Assembly (NCBI GenBank): GCA_017416505.1
Contig: JAFQCI010000124.1
Span: 15,308-79,307 of the forward strand
Direction: 5' to 3'
DNA from: Lachnospiraceae bacterium
Lineage (GTDB): Bacteria; Bacillota_A; Clostridia; Lachnospirales; Lachnospiraceae
DNA: 64,000 nt
The notes below the pieces were generated by a model that made no database searches, had not been told where the DNA came from, and saw only the letters and a program-made list of their open reading frames with translations. Positions 8,479 through 17,750 of the stretch are shown here, piece by piece; positions within the stretch are counted from its first letter, which is position 1, and each line of letters begins with the position of its first letter. Made by a program: the position numbers and the translations under genes.

Positions 8479-10359
8479 ATGGGAATGTTAGAGCAAATCA
8501 AGGAACCCAATGATATAAAGAAAATAAAACCGGATTCTTACGGCCTTTTAGCAGAGGAAATCCGTAGTTTTTTATTGGAGCATGTCAGCCAGTCCGGTGG
8601 ACATCTGGCTTCTAATTTAGGGGTGGTGGAATTAACCATGGCACTTCATTTGGCTATGGAGTTTCCGAATGATAAGCTTATTTTTGATGTGGGACACCAG
8701 TCTTACACCCATAAAATTTTAACAGGAAGAAAAGAACAGTTTGTTACCTTACGACAATTGGATGGAATGAGTGGTTTCCCGAAAACCCATGAAAGTCCTT
8801 GTGATATTTTTAATACAGGACATTCTTCCACTTCTATTTCTGCTGCCTTGGGTTTTGCCAAAGCAAGAGATATCAAAGGAACCAAGGAAAGAATTGTGGC
8901 TGTGATTGGGGATGGAGCCTTAACTGGAGGAATGGCATTTGAAGCCTTGAACAATATGGCTAATTTAAAGTCAAATTGTGTCATTGTTTTAAATGATAAT
9001 GAAATGTCTATTTCTGAAAATGTGGGAGCCATGTCAAAGTACCTTAGTGATGTGAGAGTCGGAAAAGCCTACAATGAATTTAAAGTGGGAGTAGAAAAAA
9101 CTTTACGGAAGATACCTAAGGTGGGGGATAACCTTGCTAAAACCGTAAAACGCTCCAAGGACAGTATTAAACAGTTATTTGTTCCCGGAATGTTTTTTGA
9201 AGATATGGGAATTACCTATGTAGGCCCGATTGACGGACATGACATCGAAGGTATGGTGGAAACCTTTCGGGATGCGTTTTTATTAGAACGTCCTATTTTA
9301 GTGCACGTTATGACGAAAAAAGGCAAAGGATACCGATATGCAGAAAAATATCCATCCCATTTTCATGGGGTGGAACCATTTGAAATTGAAACAGGAAAAA
9401 CTAAGGCAACGAAGAAACAGCCTTCTTATACCGGAGTATTTGCAAAGAAAATGTTGGATTTTGGTGAGAAATATCCGAATTTGGTTGCCATTACTGCTGC
9501 CATGCCGGATGGAACCGGATTACAGAAGTTCAAAGAAGCTTTTCCAGAGAGATTTTTTGATGTGGGAATCGCAGAAGAACACGCCGTTACCTTTGCAGCA
9601 GGACTGGCTGCAGCAGGGATGAAGCCGGTTGTGGCAATTTATTCTTCTTTTTTACAAAGAGCCTATGACCAGATACTTCATGATGTATGTTTGCAGAATC
9701 TGCCTGTCGTATTTGCTGTTGACCGTTCTGGACTGGTAGGAGCAGATGGAGAAACCCATCAGGGAATTTTTGATACAGCGTATTTAAACAGTATTCCGAA
9801 TCTTACGGTTTTAACTCCAAAGAATAAGCCGGAAATGAAGGCTATGCTGGATTTTGCTATGGAGTTTCAAGCCCCTGTTGCCATTAAATATCCAAGAGGT
9901 GAGGCAAGTCTTGTTCTATCGGAGCAGGTAGATGAGATTTGTTATGGAAAGAGTGAGGTCATAGAGCAAGGAGAAGAAGTAGCCATATTGTCGGTTGGAA
10001 ATATGATGGATACGGCTCTTGGAGTACAGGAATTGTTAAAAGAAGAGGGAATTTTACCTACCTTGGTTAATGTTCGGTTTATCAAACCTTTTGATGAAGA
10101 ACTGTTAATGGAACTTACAAAGAAACATTCTCTTATTGTTACCATAGAGGAAGTGATTCACCAGGGAAGCTTCGGACAGTCAGTGAGTAGTTTTTACATG
10201 GAACAGGGTGTAAAAATAGAAGTACAAAACTTTGATTTAGGGAATCAGTTTATTGAACAGGGAAAAGTAGAAGAATTAAGAAAACGTTATGGATTAGAGA
10301 AACATCAAATTACAAATGAAATTCTTAACAGATTGAAGGATGGGAAAAAGGATGAGTAA
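8479..10359 (+). CDS. dxs: 1-deoxy-D-xylulose-5-phosphate synthase
   Basis: A roughly 626-residue thiamine-diphosphate enzyme that joins pyruvate and glyceraldehyde-3-phosphate, the first step of the MEP isoprenoid pathway. Key segments: SGGHLASNLGVVELT and HQSYTHKILTGR (N-terminal ThDP domain), VIGDGALTGGMAFEALNN (ThDP/Mg binding), FDVGIAEEHAVTFAAGLA (catalytic Glu) and DRSGLVGADGETHQG. ATG 8479 is chosen with AGGGG 8 bp upstream; GTG 8470 is an alternative. It is coupled to ispA upstream and tlyA downstream. Confidence 0.96.
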   Translation: MGMLEQIKEPNDIKKIKPDSYGLLAEEIRSFLLEHVSQSGGHLASNLGVVELTMALHLAMEFPNDKLIFDVGHQSYTHKILTGRKEQFVTLRQLDGMSGFPKTHESPCDIFNTGHSSTSISAALGFAKARDIKGTKERIVAVIGDGALTGGMAFEALNNMANLKSNCVIVLNDNEMSISENVGAMSKYLSDVRVGKAYNEFKVGVEKTLRKIPKVGDNLAKTVKRSKDSIKQLFVPGMFFEDMGITYVGPIDGHDIEGMVETFRDAFLLERPILVHVMTKKGKGYRYAEKYPSHFHGVEPFEIETGKTKATKKQPSYTGVFAKKMLDFGEKYPNLVAITAAMPDGTGLQKFKEAFPERFFDVGIAEEHAVTFAAGLAAAGMKPVVAIYSSFLQRAYDQILHDVCLQNLPVVFAVDRSGLVGADGETHQGIFDTAYLNSIPNLTVLTPKNKPEMKAMLDFAMEFQAPVAIKYPRGEASLVLSEQVDEICYGKSEVIEQGEEVAILSVGNMMDTALGVQELLKEEGILPTLVNVRFIKPFDEELLMELTKKHSLIVTIEEVIHQGSFGQSVSSFYMEQGVKIEVQNFDLGNQFIEQGKVEELRKRYGLEKHQITNEILNRLKDGKKDE

Positions 10360-11155
10360 AGAACGTTTGGATGTACTTTTGGTGGAGCAGGGTTTTGCAG
10401 CTTCCAGAGAAAAGGCGAAAGCCATTATTATGTCCGGAATCGTATATGTAGATGGGCAAAAAGAGGACAAGGCAGGCTCTACCTTTCCATCAACTGCAAA
10501 GATTGAGGTGAAGGGAGCTACTTTAAAATATGTGAGCCGTGGCGGCCTGAAACTGGAAAAAGCCATGAGCCACTTTGATATTTCCTTAGAGAATAAAATC
10601 TGTATGGATGTAGGAGCCTCTACCGGAGGATTTACAGATTGTATGCTTCAAAATGGTGCTACAAAAGTTTTTAGTGTAGATGTAGGACATGGACAATTGG
10701 ATTGGAAATTAAGACAGGATGAACGTGTGGTTTGTATGGAAAAAACTAATATCCGCTATGTAACCAAGGAAGATATTAAGGAAGAACTGGACTTTGCTTC
10801 TATTGACGTTTCATTCATTTCCCTTACCAAGGTATTAGGACCGGTATATGACTTGCTAAAGGAAAAGGGACAGATTGTATGTCTGATTAAACCGCAGTTT
10901 GAAGCAGGAAGAGAAAAGGTTGGGAAAAAGGGTGTCGTTAGAGATATTAAAGTACATTATGAAGTAGTAGAACAGATAGTAATGTTTGCCAAGGAACACG
11001 GATTAAAGCCATTACATCTTGAGTTTTCTCCTATCAAAGGACCGGAAGGCAATATAGAATATTTATTACATGTGGAAAAAACAGAGGTGGAAGCGGATTA
11101 TGAAGTTCCTTTTTCCATCGATGAAGTGATTCGAAAGTCTCATGAAACCTTGTAA
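10352..11155 (+). CDS. tlyA: TlyA family rRNA (cytidine-2'-O)-methyltransferase
   Basis: 267 residues: an N-terminal S4 RNA-binding domain (RLDVLLVEQGFAASREKAKA) then an FtsJ-like Rossmann fold with MDVGASTGGFTDCMLQNGA for SAM binding. Family members 2'-O-methylate rRNA; in some species they also act as hemolysins. ATG 10352 overlaps the dxs stop (ATGAGTAA); ATG 10340 in frame is possible. This is the standard Firmicutes dxs-tlyA order. Confidence 0.92.
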   Translation: MSKERLDVLLVEQGFAASREKAKAIIMSGIVYVDGQKEDKAGSTFPSTAKIEVKGATLKYVSRGGLKLEKAMSHFDISLENKICMDVGASTGGFTDCMLQNGATKVFSVDVGHGQLDWKLRQDERVVCMEKTNIRYVTKEDIKEELDFASIDVSFISLTKVLGPVYDLLKEKGQIVCLIKPQFEAGREKVGKKGVVRDIKVHYEVVEQIVMFAKEHGLKPLHLEFSPIKGPEGNIEYLLHVEKTEVEADYEVPFSIDEVIRKSHETL

Positions 11156-11188
11156 AAAGGCAGTGTAACCAGGCGAAGGGAGAAAAAG

Positions 11189-12085
11189 ATGAGACGCTTT
11201 TTGATTATTACCAATACAGAAAAAGATTCAGATTTTAAAGTAACCAATCAAATAAAAGTATATTTGGAAGAACATCATTGTGAAATAAGTCTTTGCACGG
11301 ATATTTATGATGAGGCTTATCTTAAGGAAGACAGTGAAAAGAAAATAGAGGGCGAATTTGAAGCTGCCATTGTGTTAGGCGGTGACGGTACTATTTTAAG
11401 GGCGTCCAGGGTACTAAGCAGACAAGAAATCCCTATTTTAGGGGTAAATCTTGGAACCGTAGGATTTTTAGCAGAAATAGAGCCGGAATATGTAATGGAG
11501 GCCATCCAGTTTGTGGTGGAAGGAAATTATAAGTGCGAAGAAAGAATGCTGTTAGAGGGCAGTATATATCATGAAGATAAGCTTGTGTTCCGTTCCTTTG
11601 CCTTAAATGAAATTGTAGTCAGCAGAAGCGGATTCTCAAGAATTATTGAATTGAAATTAACTGCAGGAGGCGAGTTACTGGATGTTTATGATTCAGATGG
11701 TGTGATTGTATCTACCCCGACAGGCTCTACCGGATATAATTTATCTGCAGGAGGCCCTATCGTAAGTCCTAAGACCAGTCTGATAGTGGTAACTCCGATT
11801 TTATCCCATTCCTTGATTTCCAGAAGCATTGTGTTATCCAGTGAGGAGGAAATCGTTATTGAGGTAGGAAGGGTAAGAAAAACTCAGTTAGAAGAGGCAG
11901 TGGCTACTTTTGACGGTCAGATGGGACAGGAACTTTCTCCTTTAGATAAAGTTGTGATTAAGAAAGCCAAGGAAACCGTTCGTTTAATCCATTTTGGAAA
12001 CGTAAGTTTTTATGAGATTGTTAGGAATAAGCTATATGGCCGTAAAACTTTGAGAAGTGAGGGGACAAGGAATCGTGAAAAGTAA
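11189..12085 (+). CDS. nadK: NAD kinase
   Basis: A 298-residue NAD kinase that phosphorylates NAD to NADP. The GGDGT motif (VLGGDGTILRA, about residue 64) and the conserved STPTGSTGYNLSAGGPI segment (about residue 174) are intact. GAAGGGAG precedes ATG 11189. The 3' end overlaps the argR start by about 11 bp, so the two genes are probably translationally coupled. Confidence 0.95.
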   Translation: MRRFLIITNTEKDSDFKVTNQIKVYLEEHHCEISLCTDIYDEAYLKEDSEKKIEGEFEAAIVLGGDGTILRASRVLSRQEIPILGVNLGTVGFLAEIEPEYVMEAIQFVVEGNYKCEERMLLEGSIYHEDKLVFRSFALNEIVVSRSGFSRIIELKLTAGGELLDVYDSDGVIVSTPTGSTGYNLSAGGPIVSPKTSLIVVTPILSHSLISRSIVLSSEEEIVIEVGRVRKTQLEEAVATFDGQMGQELSPLDKVVIKKAKETVRLIHFGNVSFYEIVRNKLYGRKTLRSEGTRNREK

Positions 12086-12527
12086 ACGTCAGGCAAAAAT
12101 GATAGAAATTATTGAGCAAAATGAGATTGAAACACAGGATGAGTTGGCTGAAAGATTAATGGAAGCTGGATTTGTAGCTACCCAGGCCACGATTTCAAGA
12201 GATATCCGGGAATTAAAACTGACAAAAGTTTCAGTTGGAAATGGCAAACAAAAATACATTTTGTTAAAAAATCAGGAGTTAGACCATGTTTCAAAGCTGA
12301 CAAAGGTGATGAGGGCAGGAATCATTGGAATCGATACAGCAGAAAATCTTGTGATAATAAAGACCGTTTCCGGAGTAGCTATGGCAGTTGCGGCGGCTTT
12401 GGATAACAGTGAAATCGAAGGTATGGTAGGGTGTATTGCAGGAGATGATACTATTTTTTGTGCCATTAAGACAAAGGAGATGGTAGAAGACGTGGTGAAA
12501 ATCATCGAGGAAATGGCATACCATTAA
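12075..12527 (+). CDS. argR: Arginine repressor ArgR/AhrC
   Basis: 150 residues: an N-terminal winged-helix DNA-binding domain (TQATISRDIRELKLTKV) and a C-terminal arginine-binding hexamerisation domain. GTG 12075 gives the normal family length and has GGGGACAAGG upstream; GTG 12057 would add six residues. The gene lies before recN, as in Bacillus (ahrC-recN). Confidence 0.93.
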   Translation: MKSKRQAKMIEIIEQNEIETQDELAERLMEAGFVATQATISRDIRELKLTKVSVGNGKQKYILLKNQELDHVSKLTKVMRAGIIGIDTAENLVIIKTVSGVAMAVAAALDNSEIEGMVGCIAGDDTIFCAIKTKEMVEDVVKIIEEMAYH

Positions 12528-12595
12528 AGATAGTTTCATTTTAAAGGATAAATATACTTTGATTTGGGTAAGGTATTTAAGAAACGGAGGAAACA

Positions 12596-14281
12596 ATGCT
12601 ATATCATTTACATGTAAAAAATTTAGCATTAATTGATGAAATTGAAATAGATTTTCATGACCATTTAAATATATTAACGGGAGAAACCGGAGCAGGTAAG
12701 TCCATTATTTTAGGCTCCATTAATCTTGCATTGGGTGCAAAAGCCAGTGCGGATATGATTCGAAATGGGGAAGAAGAGGCACTGGTAGAACTGGTTTTTA
12801 TGGTAGAAAACCAAGAAAATATTCAAAAGCTTAAGCAGTTGGATGTGAATATAAAGGAAGATGGACAGGTTATCATTTCTAGAAAAATTACAGAAAAAAG
12901 AAGTATCTGCAAAATCAATGATGAAACTGTAACCATAGGAAAATTAAAAGAAGCTGCTTCCTTTCTTTTGGATATTCATGGACAGCATGAACATCAGTCA
13001 TTATTAAAAAAGGAATACCATTTAGAGGTTTTGGACCGTTTTGCTTTTTCAAAAGATAAGACCATAAAAGAGCAAGTAGCACTAGACATGAAGCAGTATG
13101 AGAAATGTCTCATGAAGTGGAAGGAATTAGAGCAGTTAAAACAGGAAAGAACCAGAAAAATGAGTTTTCTGGAATTTGAATATAAAGAGATAGAAGAGGC
13201 AAACTTAATTCCAGGAGAAGATATTTCTTTAGAGCAGGAATACAAAAAAATGGAAAATGCCAAAGAAATTATGGAGAATCTTTCTGGTGTATATCAGGCA
13301 ACAGGATATGAGTCTGGGACTGCGGCTGGTTCTCAGTTTAGTGCAGCATTAAAAAAACTGAGCCAGATTTCAGAATATGACAGTGGTTTGCAGGATTTAT
13401 ATGAACAGCTTCTAAATCTGGATAATTTATTAAATGATTTTAATAAAGAAATAAAGGTATATGAAGATGAGTTTACCTTTGATGAAGAAAGCTACCGTGA
13501 TACAGAGAAACGATTATATGAAATCAATCATTTAAAATCCAAATATGGGGATACGATAGAAGGAATCATTGAATACGGTAAGAATGCCAAGGAACAGTAT
13601 GAAAAAATGCTTCATATAGAAGAAGAAGCGAACAGGCTGGAAGTAGAACTGGAACGTGCGAAAGAGGTATTAGCAAAGAGTTCAGAACAATTATCAAAGT
13701 TAAGAAAGAAAGCTGCAAAAGAACTGGAAGAAAGCATCGTAGAGGCATTAAAAGATTTAAATTTCATGGAAGTCGATTTTGAAATTGAATTTCAGGAAAG
13801 ACAGGAATTCTCTTTTAATGGAAAGGATGAGGTTATCTTTACCATTTCCACTAATGCTGGAGAAAGAAGAAGACCGATTTGGGAAGTGGCATCCGGTGGT
13901 GAACTTTCCAGAATTATGTTAGCTTTAAAATCCGTACTGGCGGATATGGATGAAATTGAAACCTTGATTTTCGATGAAATTGATGTGGGAATCAGTGGAA
14001 GAACTGCTCAAAAGGTTTCCGAGAGGATGGCAGTCATTTCCAAACACCATCAGGTAATGGCCATAACCCATTTGCCACAAATCGCAGCTATGGCAGATTA
14101 TCATTTTTTAATCGAAAAAAGTGCGGAAAAAGGAAAAACCATTACCAACATTCAATTACTAAAAGAAGAAGAACAGATAAAAGAACTGGCTCGAATGTTA
14201 AGTGGTGTTTCTATTACAGATACCGTAATAGAAAGTGCAAAAGAAATGAAGAAATTAGCACAAAAAACAAAAAGTAACTGA
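12596..14281 (+). CDS. recN: DNA repair protein RecN
   Basis: A 561-residue SMC-like ATPase acting early in double-strand break repair. Walker A (LTGETGAGKSIILG, about residue 25) is near the N-terminus; long coiled coils (about residues 150-400) follow; the C-terminal half carries the ABC signature ASGGELSRIMLALK and Walker B LIFDEIDVGISG. CGGAGG precedes the ATG. It ends at a strong terminator. Confidence 0.96.
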   Translation: MLYHLHVKNLALIDEIEIDFHDHLNILTGETGAGKSIILGSINLALGAKASADMIRNGEEEALVELVFMVENQENIQKLKQLDVNIKEDGQVIISRKITEKRSICKINDETVTIGKLKEAASFLLDIHGQHEHQSLLKKEYHLEVLDRFAFSKDKTIKEQVALDMKQYEKCLMKWKELEQLKQERTRKMSFLEFEYKEIEEANLIPGEDISLEQEYKKMENAKEIMENLSGVYQATGYESGTAAGSQFSAALKKLSQISEYDSGLQDLYEQLLNLDNLLNDFNKEIKVYEDEFTFDEESYRDTEKRLYEINHLKSKYGDTIEGIIEYGKNAKEQYEKMLHIEEEANRLEVELERAKEVLAKSSEQLSKLRKKAAKELEESIVEALKDLNFMEVDFEIEFQERQEFSFNGKDEVIFTISTNAGERRRPIWEVASGGELSRIMLALKSVLADMDEIETLIFDEIDVGISGRTAQKVSERMAVISKHHQVMAITHLPQIAAMADYHFLIEKSAEKGKTITNIQLLKEEEQIKELARMLSGVSITDTVIESAKEMKKLAQKTKSN

Positions 14282-14292
14282 GTTTCAAAGAT

Positions 14293-14348
14293 AAAAAACA
14301 CACATACTAGGAAAGACAAAAATCTTTCTTGTATGTGTGTTTTTTTTG
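14293..14348 (+). terminator. Strong intrinsic terminator after recN
   Basis: AAAAACACACATAC pairs with GTATGTGTGTTTTT, extended by an inner GAAAGA/TCTTTC stem; eight Ts follow. It separates the recN transcript from spoIVB. Confidence 0.92.
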
Positions 14349-14396
14349 TTCACAATATTAGAAAATGTTTCATAAGCAGAATGGAGGATATAATGT

Positions 14397-15479
14397 ATGG
14401 GAGATAAAAGAAAACTTTTATACAAAAGAGTTTTATATGTTGTTTTAATGCTTCAATTCTGTTCGTTAGGTTTTTTGGTGGAAAAAGACCGGAATGACAA
14501 AATGAAAGAAACCCTTGCTCTGAATGTAAAAACTTCAGAGTCCGTTGAGGTAATCAATTCCAATATGGTGGCACCTTCTGGAAAGTCTATAGGAATCTAT
14601 ATGGAGACGGAAGGAATTTTAGTATTGGGTGTGAGCGAAGTGACGAGAATTGATGGAAAGTATGAGTCCCCTTGTCAATATGTGTTGCAATCCGGTGATT
14701 ATATCCTTAAAGTAAATGATACAAAAATCAATCAAAAAGAAGAAATTGAGGAACTTTTAGATACAAATGAAGATGGGAAGGTGACGTTATTGGTACGGAG
14801 GAAGGGAGAGGAATTTGAAGTAGAAGTAAATCCAGTGGTAGATAAAGATGGAAAAAGAAAATTGGGAATCTGGATTCGGGATAATATGCAGGGTATTGGA
14901 ACGTTGACCTATGTTACAGAAACTACATTTTCTGCACTGGGTCATGGAATTAACGATTTAGATACTATGGAATTGGTTCAGATTAAGGGTGGTTCCATTT
15001 ATGAAGCTAAGGTTTTAAATATTGTGAAAGGTGAAAATGGAAGTCCGGGAGAAATTGTTGGAAGTATTGATTATTCAGATAAAAATAAAATCGGAGAAAT
15101 CAAAACCAATGATGTTTCAGGTATTTCAGGAACTTACGAGGGGGAAAAGCCAGGGCTGGATGAATACCTTCCTATTGCTACCAAAGATGAAATTAAAACT
15201 GGAAAAGCCTATATTAAATCTTATATTTCCGGAGAAGAAAATTATTATGAGATTAATATTTTAGAAGTACATGCCGATTATAAAGACAAAGGAAAAGAAA
15301 TGAAAATTGAGATTGTGGATGAGGAATTGTTAGAACTTACCAATGGAATTGTGCAGGGCTTAAGTGGAACCCCAATCATCCAGAATGGAAAAGTAATAGG
15401 AGCGATTACCCATGTATTTGTCCAGGATTCCAAAATGGGATATGCTACTTTTATTGAAAATATGCTGGCAGAACAATAA
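14397..15479 (+). CDS. spoIVB: SpoIVB peptidase (S55 serine protease)
   Basis: 360 residues. An N-terminal transmembrane helix (about residues 12-28) exports it to the intermembrane space; a PDZ-like domain (about 80-150) and the S55 protease domain follow. The catalytic His lies in SALGHGINDLDT and the catalytic Ser in QGLSGTPIIQNGKVIGA. It triggers pro-sigma-K processing by cleaving SpoIVFA in Bacillus. GGAGG precedes ATG 14397. Its position before spo0A is the conserved one. Confidence 0.95.
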   Translation: MGDKRKLLYKRVLYVVLMLQFCSLGFLVEKDRNDKMKETLALNVKTSESVEVINSNMVAPSGKSIGIYMETEGILVLGVSEVTRIDGKYESPCQYVLQSGDYILKVNDTKINQKEEIEELLDTNEDGKVTLLVRRKGEEFEVEVNPVVDKDGKRKLGIWIRDNMQGIGTLTYVTETTFSALGHGINDLDTMELVQIKGGSIYEAKVLNIVKGENGSPGEIVGSIDYSDKNKIGEIKTNDVSGISGTYEGEKPGLDEYLPIATKDEIKTGKAYIKSYISGEENYYEINILEVHADYKDKGKEMKIEIVDEELLELTNGIVQGLSGTPIIQNGKVIGAITHVFVQDSKMGYATFIENMLAEQ

Positions 15480-15547
15480 AAAAGAGTGCTGAAATCCTTT
15501 ATTTAAGGGAAATTTGAAAAAACAATGTAAAAAATGGTAAAATGTTA

Positions 15548-15576
15548 TTGACGAGTGCTGGAAAAATATGTATAAT
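15548..15576 (+). promoter_or_regulatory. Vegetative promoter upstream of the spo0A-like pair
   Basis: TTGACG (15548-15553), a 17-bp spacer and a perfect TATAAT (15571-15576). The leader to the first spo0A-like start is over 100 nt. I found no clear Spo0A box (TGTCGAA) or sigma-H element here, so control differs from the classic Ps promoter of Bacillus spo0A. Confidence 0.75.
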
Positions 15577-15695
15577 GAAAATATGAATTACAGATATTTA
15601 CAAAAATAAAATGCTGAAAGATATAAAAAAAGAAAGGAACATTGCAGCTGCCCTCTTTCAGCTTATGCAGTTTCGCAATAACAATGGGAAAGAAA

Positions 15696-16460
15696 ATGAA
15701 TAAAATGAATGTGGTATTAGCGGATTACAATCAGTCAAGTCTTGAAAAAATGAATGAGTTTTTACAGACAGAAAACGGATATGAAGTTGTTTTCAGTACT
15801 TCTTCCGGTTCAGAGGTGTTGGACTATGTGGAAAAACATACAGTGGATATTTTGATTTTAAATGCCATTTTACCTAATCTTGATGGGATTGGTGTCATTG
15901 AAAAGTTACAAAACAAAAATATTTCAGTAGAAGAAATCATTTTGATTGTATCAAAAGGACAGATTGATTTTCTAATGGATTTTGAAGAATTAAAGGATGT
16001 AAAATTCTTAGTTGGAGATTACTCAAAAGAACAGTTTCTCGGAATCTTAAATGAAAATAAAAACGTCCCGGTTTTGATACAAGGAGAAGAAATGGATGCC
16101 CATCAGTTGGAGATTATCGTAACTAATATGATACATGAAATCGGAGTACCGGCACATATCAAAGGATACCAATATTTGCGAAGTGCTATTATCATGGCAG
16201 TAAATGATATGGATATTTTAAATTCCATTACCAAGCAGCTATATCCTTCCATTGCGAATCTCCATAAAACCACCCCATCCAGAGTGGAACGTGCTATTCG
16301 TCATGCCATTGAAGTAGCATGGGGAAGAGGAAAAGTGGAAGTGATTGACGATTTGTTTGGTTACACTATCAATGCCGGAAAAGGAAAACCAACCAATTCA
16401 GAATTTATTGCTTTGATTGCGGATAAAATCCGACTGGAAAATAAGAAAAAATCTGCATAA
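15696..16460 (+). CDS. Spo0A paralogue with degenerate receiver domain
   Basis: 254 residues from ATG 15696 (alternatives 15684 and TTG 15642). It has Spo0A architecture: a receiver (residues 4-120) and the Spo0A C-terminal DNA-binding domain, whose recognition region ([19 protein letters not shown]) is fully conserved. The receiver has lost the switch: Asp56 is Asn ([13 protein letters not shown]), the second acidic-pair residue is Tyr (LADYNQ), the conserved Thr is Val (ILIVSKGQ) and the conserved Lys-Pro is Gly-Asp (FLVGDYS). It therefore probably cannot be phosphorylated. It lies 80 bp before the second copy, probably in one transcript. Confidence 0.88.
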   Translation: MNKMNVVLADYNQSSLEKMNEFLQTENGYEVVFSTSSGSEVLDYVEKHTVDILILNAILPNLDGIGVIEKLQNKNISVEEIILIVSKGQIDFLMDFEELKDVKFLVGDYSKEQFLGILNENKNVPVLIQGEEMDAHQLEIIVTNMIHEIGVPAHIKGYQYLRSAIIMAVNDMDILNSITKQLYPSIANLHKTTPSRVERAIRHAIEVAWGRGKVEVIDDLFGYTINAGKGKPTNSEFIALIADKIRLENKKKSA

Positions 16461-16540
16461 TAAGCCGGAAAAATTCGTGCATCCATAAGTATTCGTATAT
16501 TAGAATAGTAGGTTAGTATAAAGAAAGGGAAGGCAGTAAG

Positions 16541-17368
16541 GTGCCAATAGAAGATAGAATGATTGTAATAAATAATGAAATGAATCACCAGATTAAGATT
16601 TTAGTTGCACAAATGGACGATATATTAATCAAAGAATTAAAAAGTAATGGAAAGAAAAGAATCGAAGAAGCACTGGGACAGGAAGCGGAAATCGTTTTTG
16701 TAAAGGATGGACAGGAATTAATTGATGTGAACGAGTCGTTTCAGCCCGATTTGATTTTAATGGATATCGTTTTGCCTAAATTAGATGGAATCGGAGTATT
16801 AGAACAGTGGAGTAAAAACAAAGAATTCGGACAAAAAATCATAGTTTTATCTGGAGTCACAACCAAAAGTATGATTGAAAGTGTATTTCATCTGGGAGTA
16901 GTACATTATTTGATGAAGCCGGTGGAATTTGATATTATCTGGGATAGAATGATTCAAATAATTGAAAGAAATCAAAAAATGAAAGAAGAAGAAGACAGTA
17001 ATTTGAAGCATTATCAGTTAGAACAAAAAGTAACGGATATGATTCTGGAAATAGGCATCCCTGCGCATATTAAAGGGTATCAGTATATTCGTGAAGGTAT
17101 TATGATGGCTGTAAATGATGAAAATATGTTAAATTATATTACCAAATTATTATATCCAACCATAGCAAAAAAATATAAAACTACGTCTTCCAGTGTAGAA
17201 CGTGCCATTCGTCATGCTATTGATGTAGCGTTCCATAGAGGAAAAATGGAGATGTTAGAGAATATGTTTGGTTATTCCATTCAGTGTGGAAAAGGAAAAC
17301 CAACCAATTCAGAATTTATTGCATTGTTAGCAGACCGGATTCGTCTGGAAAAGAAAAATGCTTCATAA
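16541..17368 (+). CDS. spo0A: Sporulation master regulator Spo0A
   Basis: 275 residues from GTG 16541 (ATG 16577 is an alternative that trims the N-terminus). The receiver keeps the phosphoacceptor Asp (LILMDIVLPKLDG), a Ser at the Thr position (IVLSG) and the Lys-Pro pair (YLMKPVEF). The acidic pair that normally reads ADD is AQMDD, shifted by two residues, which is unusual. The DNA-binding domain ([37 protein letters not shown]) is intact. This copy is the likely phosphorylatable Spo0A of the cell. Confidence 0.9.
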   Translation: MPIEDRMIVINNEMNHQIKILVAQMDDILIKELKSNGKKRIEEALGQEAEIVFVKDGQELIDVNESFQPDLILMDIVLPKLDGIGVLEQWSKNKEFGQKIIVLSGVTTKSMIESVFHLGVVHYLMKPVEFDIIWDRMIQIIERNQKMKEEEDSNLKHYQLEQKVTDMILEIGIPAHIKGYQYIREGIMMAVNDENMLNYITKLLYPTIAKKYKTTSSSVERAIRHAIDVAFHRGKMEMLENMFGYSIQCGKGKPTNSEFIALLADRIRLEKKNAS

Positions 17369-17750
17369 AGATTTAAGAAAAGAGATAGCAGTCTACTAAA
17401 GAGTGGAACGAGGTGTAGCGTTAGTTCTTAAAGTTCATGAAAATGATTCCTCCTCCTTTTTAAATAGGTATCAGCAGGGTGCATATAAGCTTTGCACATA
17501 AAAAAATATAAAATTTGTGAACTTTTATTTCTTTATTTCCGTTAGAAAAATGTTTATATTTTACTTATTTTATGGTATAATAAATGAAGTTTTATTTGAT
17601 AATAGTTGATGATTTGATATAAATCTCGATGGTTCAAGAAAAATTAATCAAAGGATGTGATTAAGTTCTTGAATGATTTCGGATAAATATATAAAAGTTC
17701 TCATAGTTGGTACAACAGACACTTAAAAGTGATGAGCTCGGGAGGTAAGA
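17369..17750 (+). other. 382-bp gene-free region before glgA
   Basis: No coding region or known RNA is recognised. A possible promoter has TATAAT at 17576-17581 with a weak TTTATA 17 bp upstream, leaving a leader of about 160 nt before glgA. GGGAGG at 17740-17745 is the glgA ribosome site. Confidence 0.5.

Noticed and set aside
15642..15695. N-terminal extension of the first Spo0A-like protein from TTG 15642
   Set aside because: The extra residues do not resemble Spo0A, and ATG 15696 gives perfect numbering against the family (Asn at position 56), although the ribosome site there is weak.
17369..17750. Riboswitch in front of glgA
   Set aside because: The leader has no recognisable aptamer core or terminator/antiterminator pair; only a weak promoter and a ribosome site were found.
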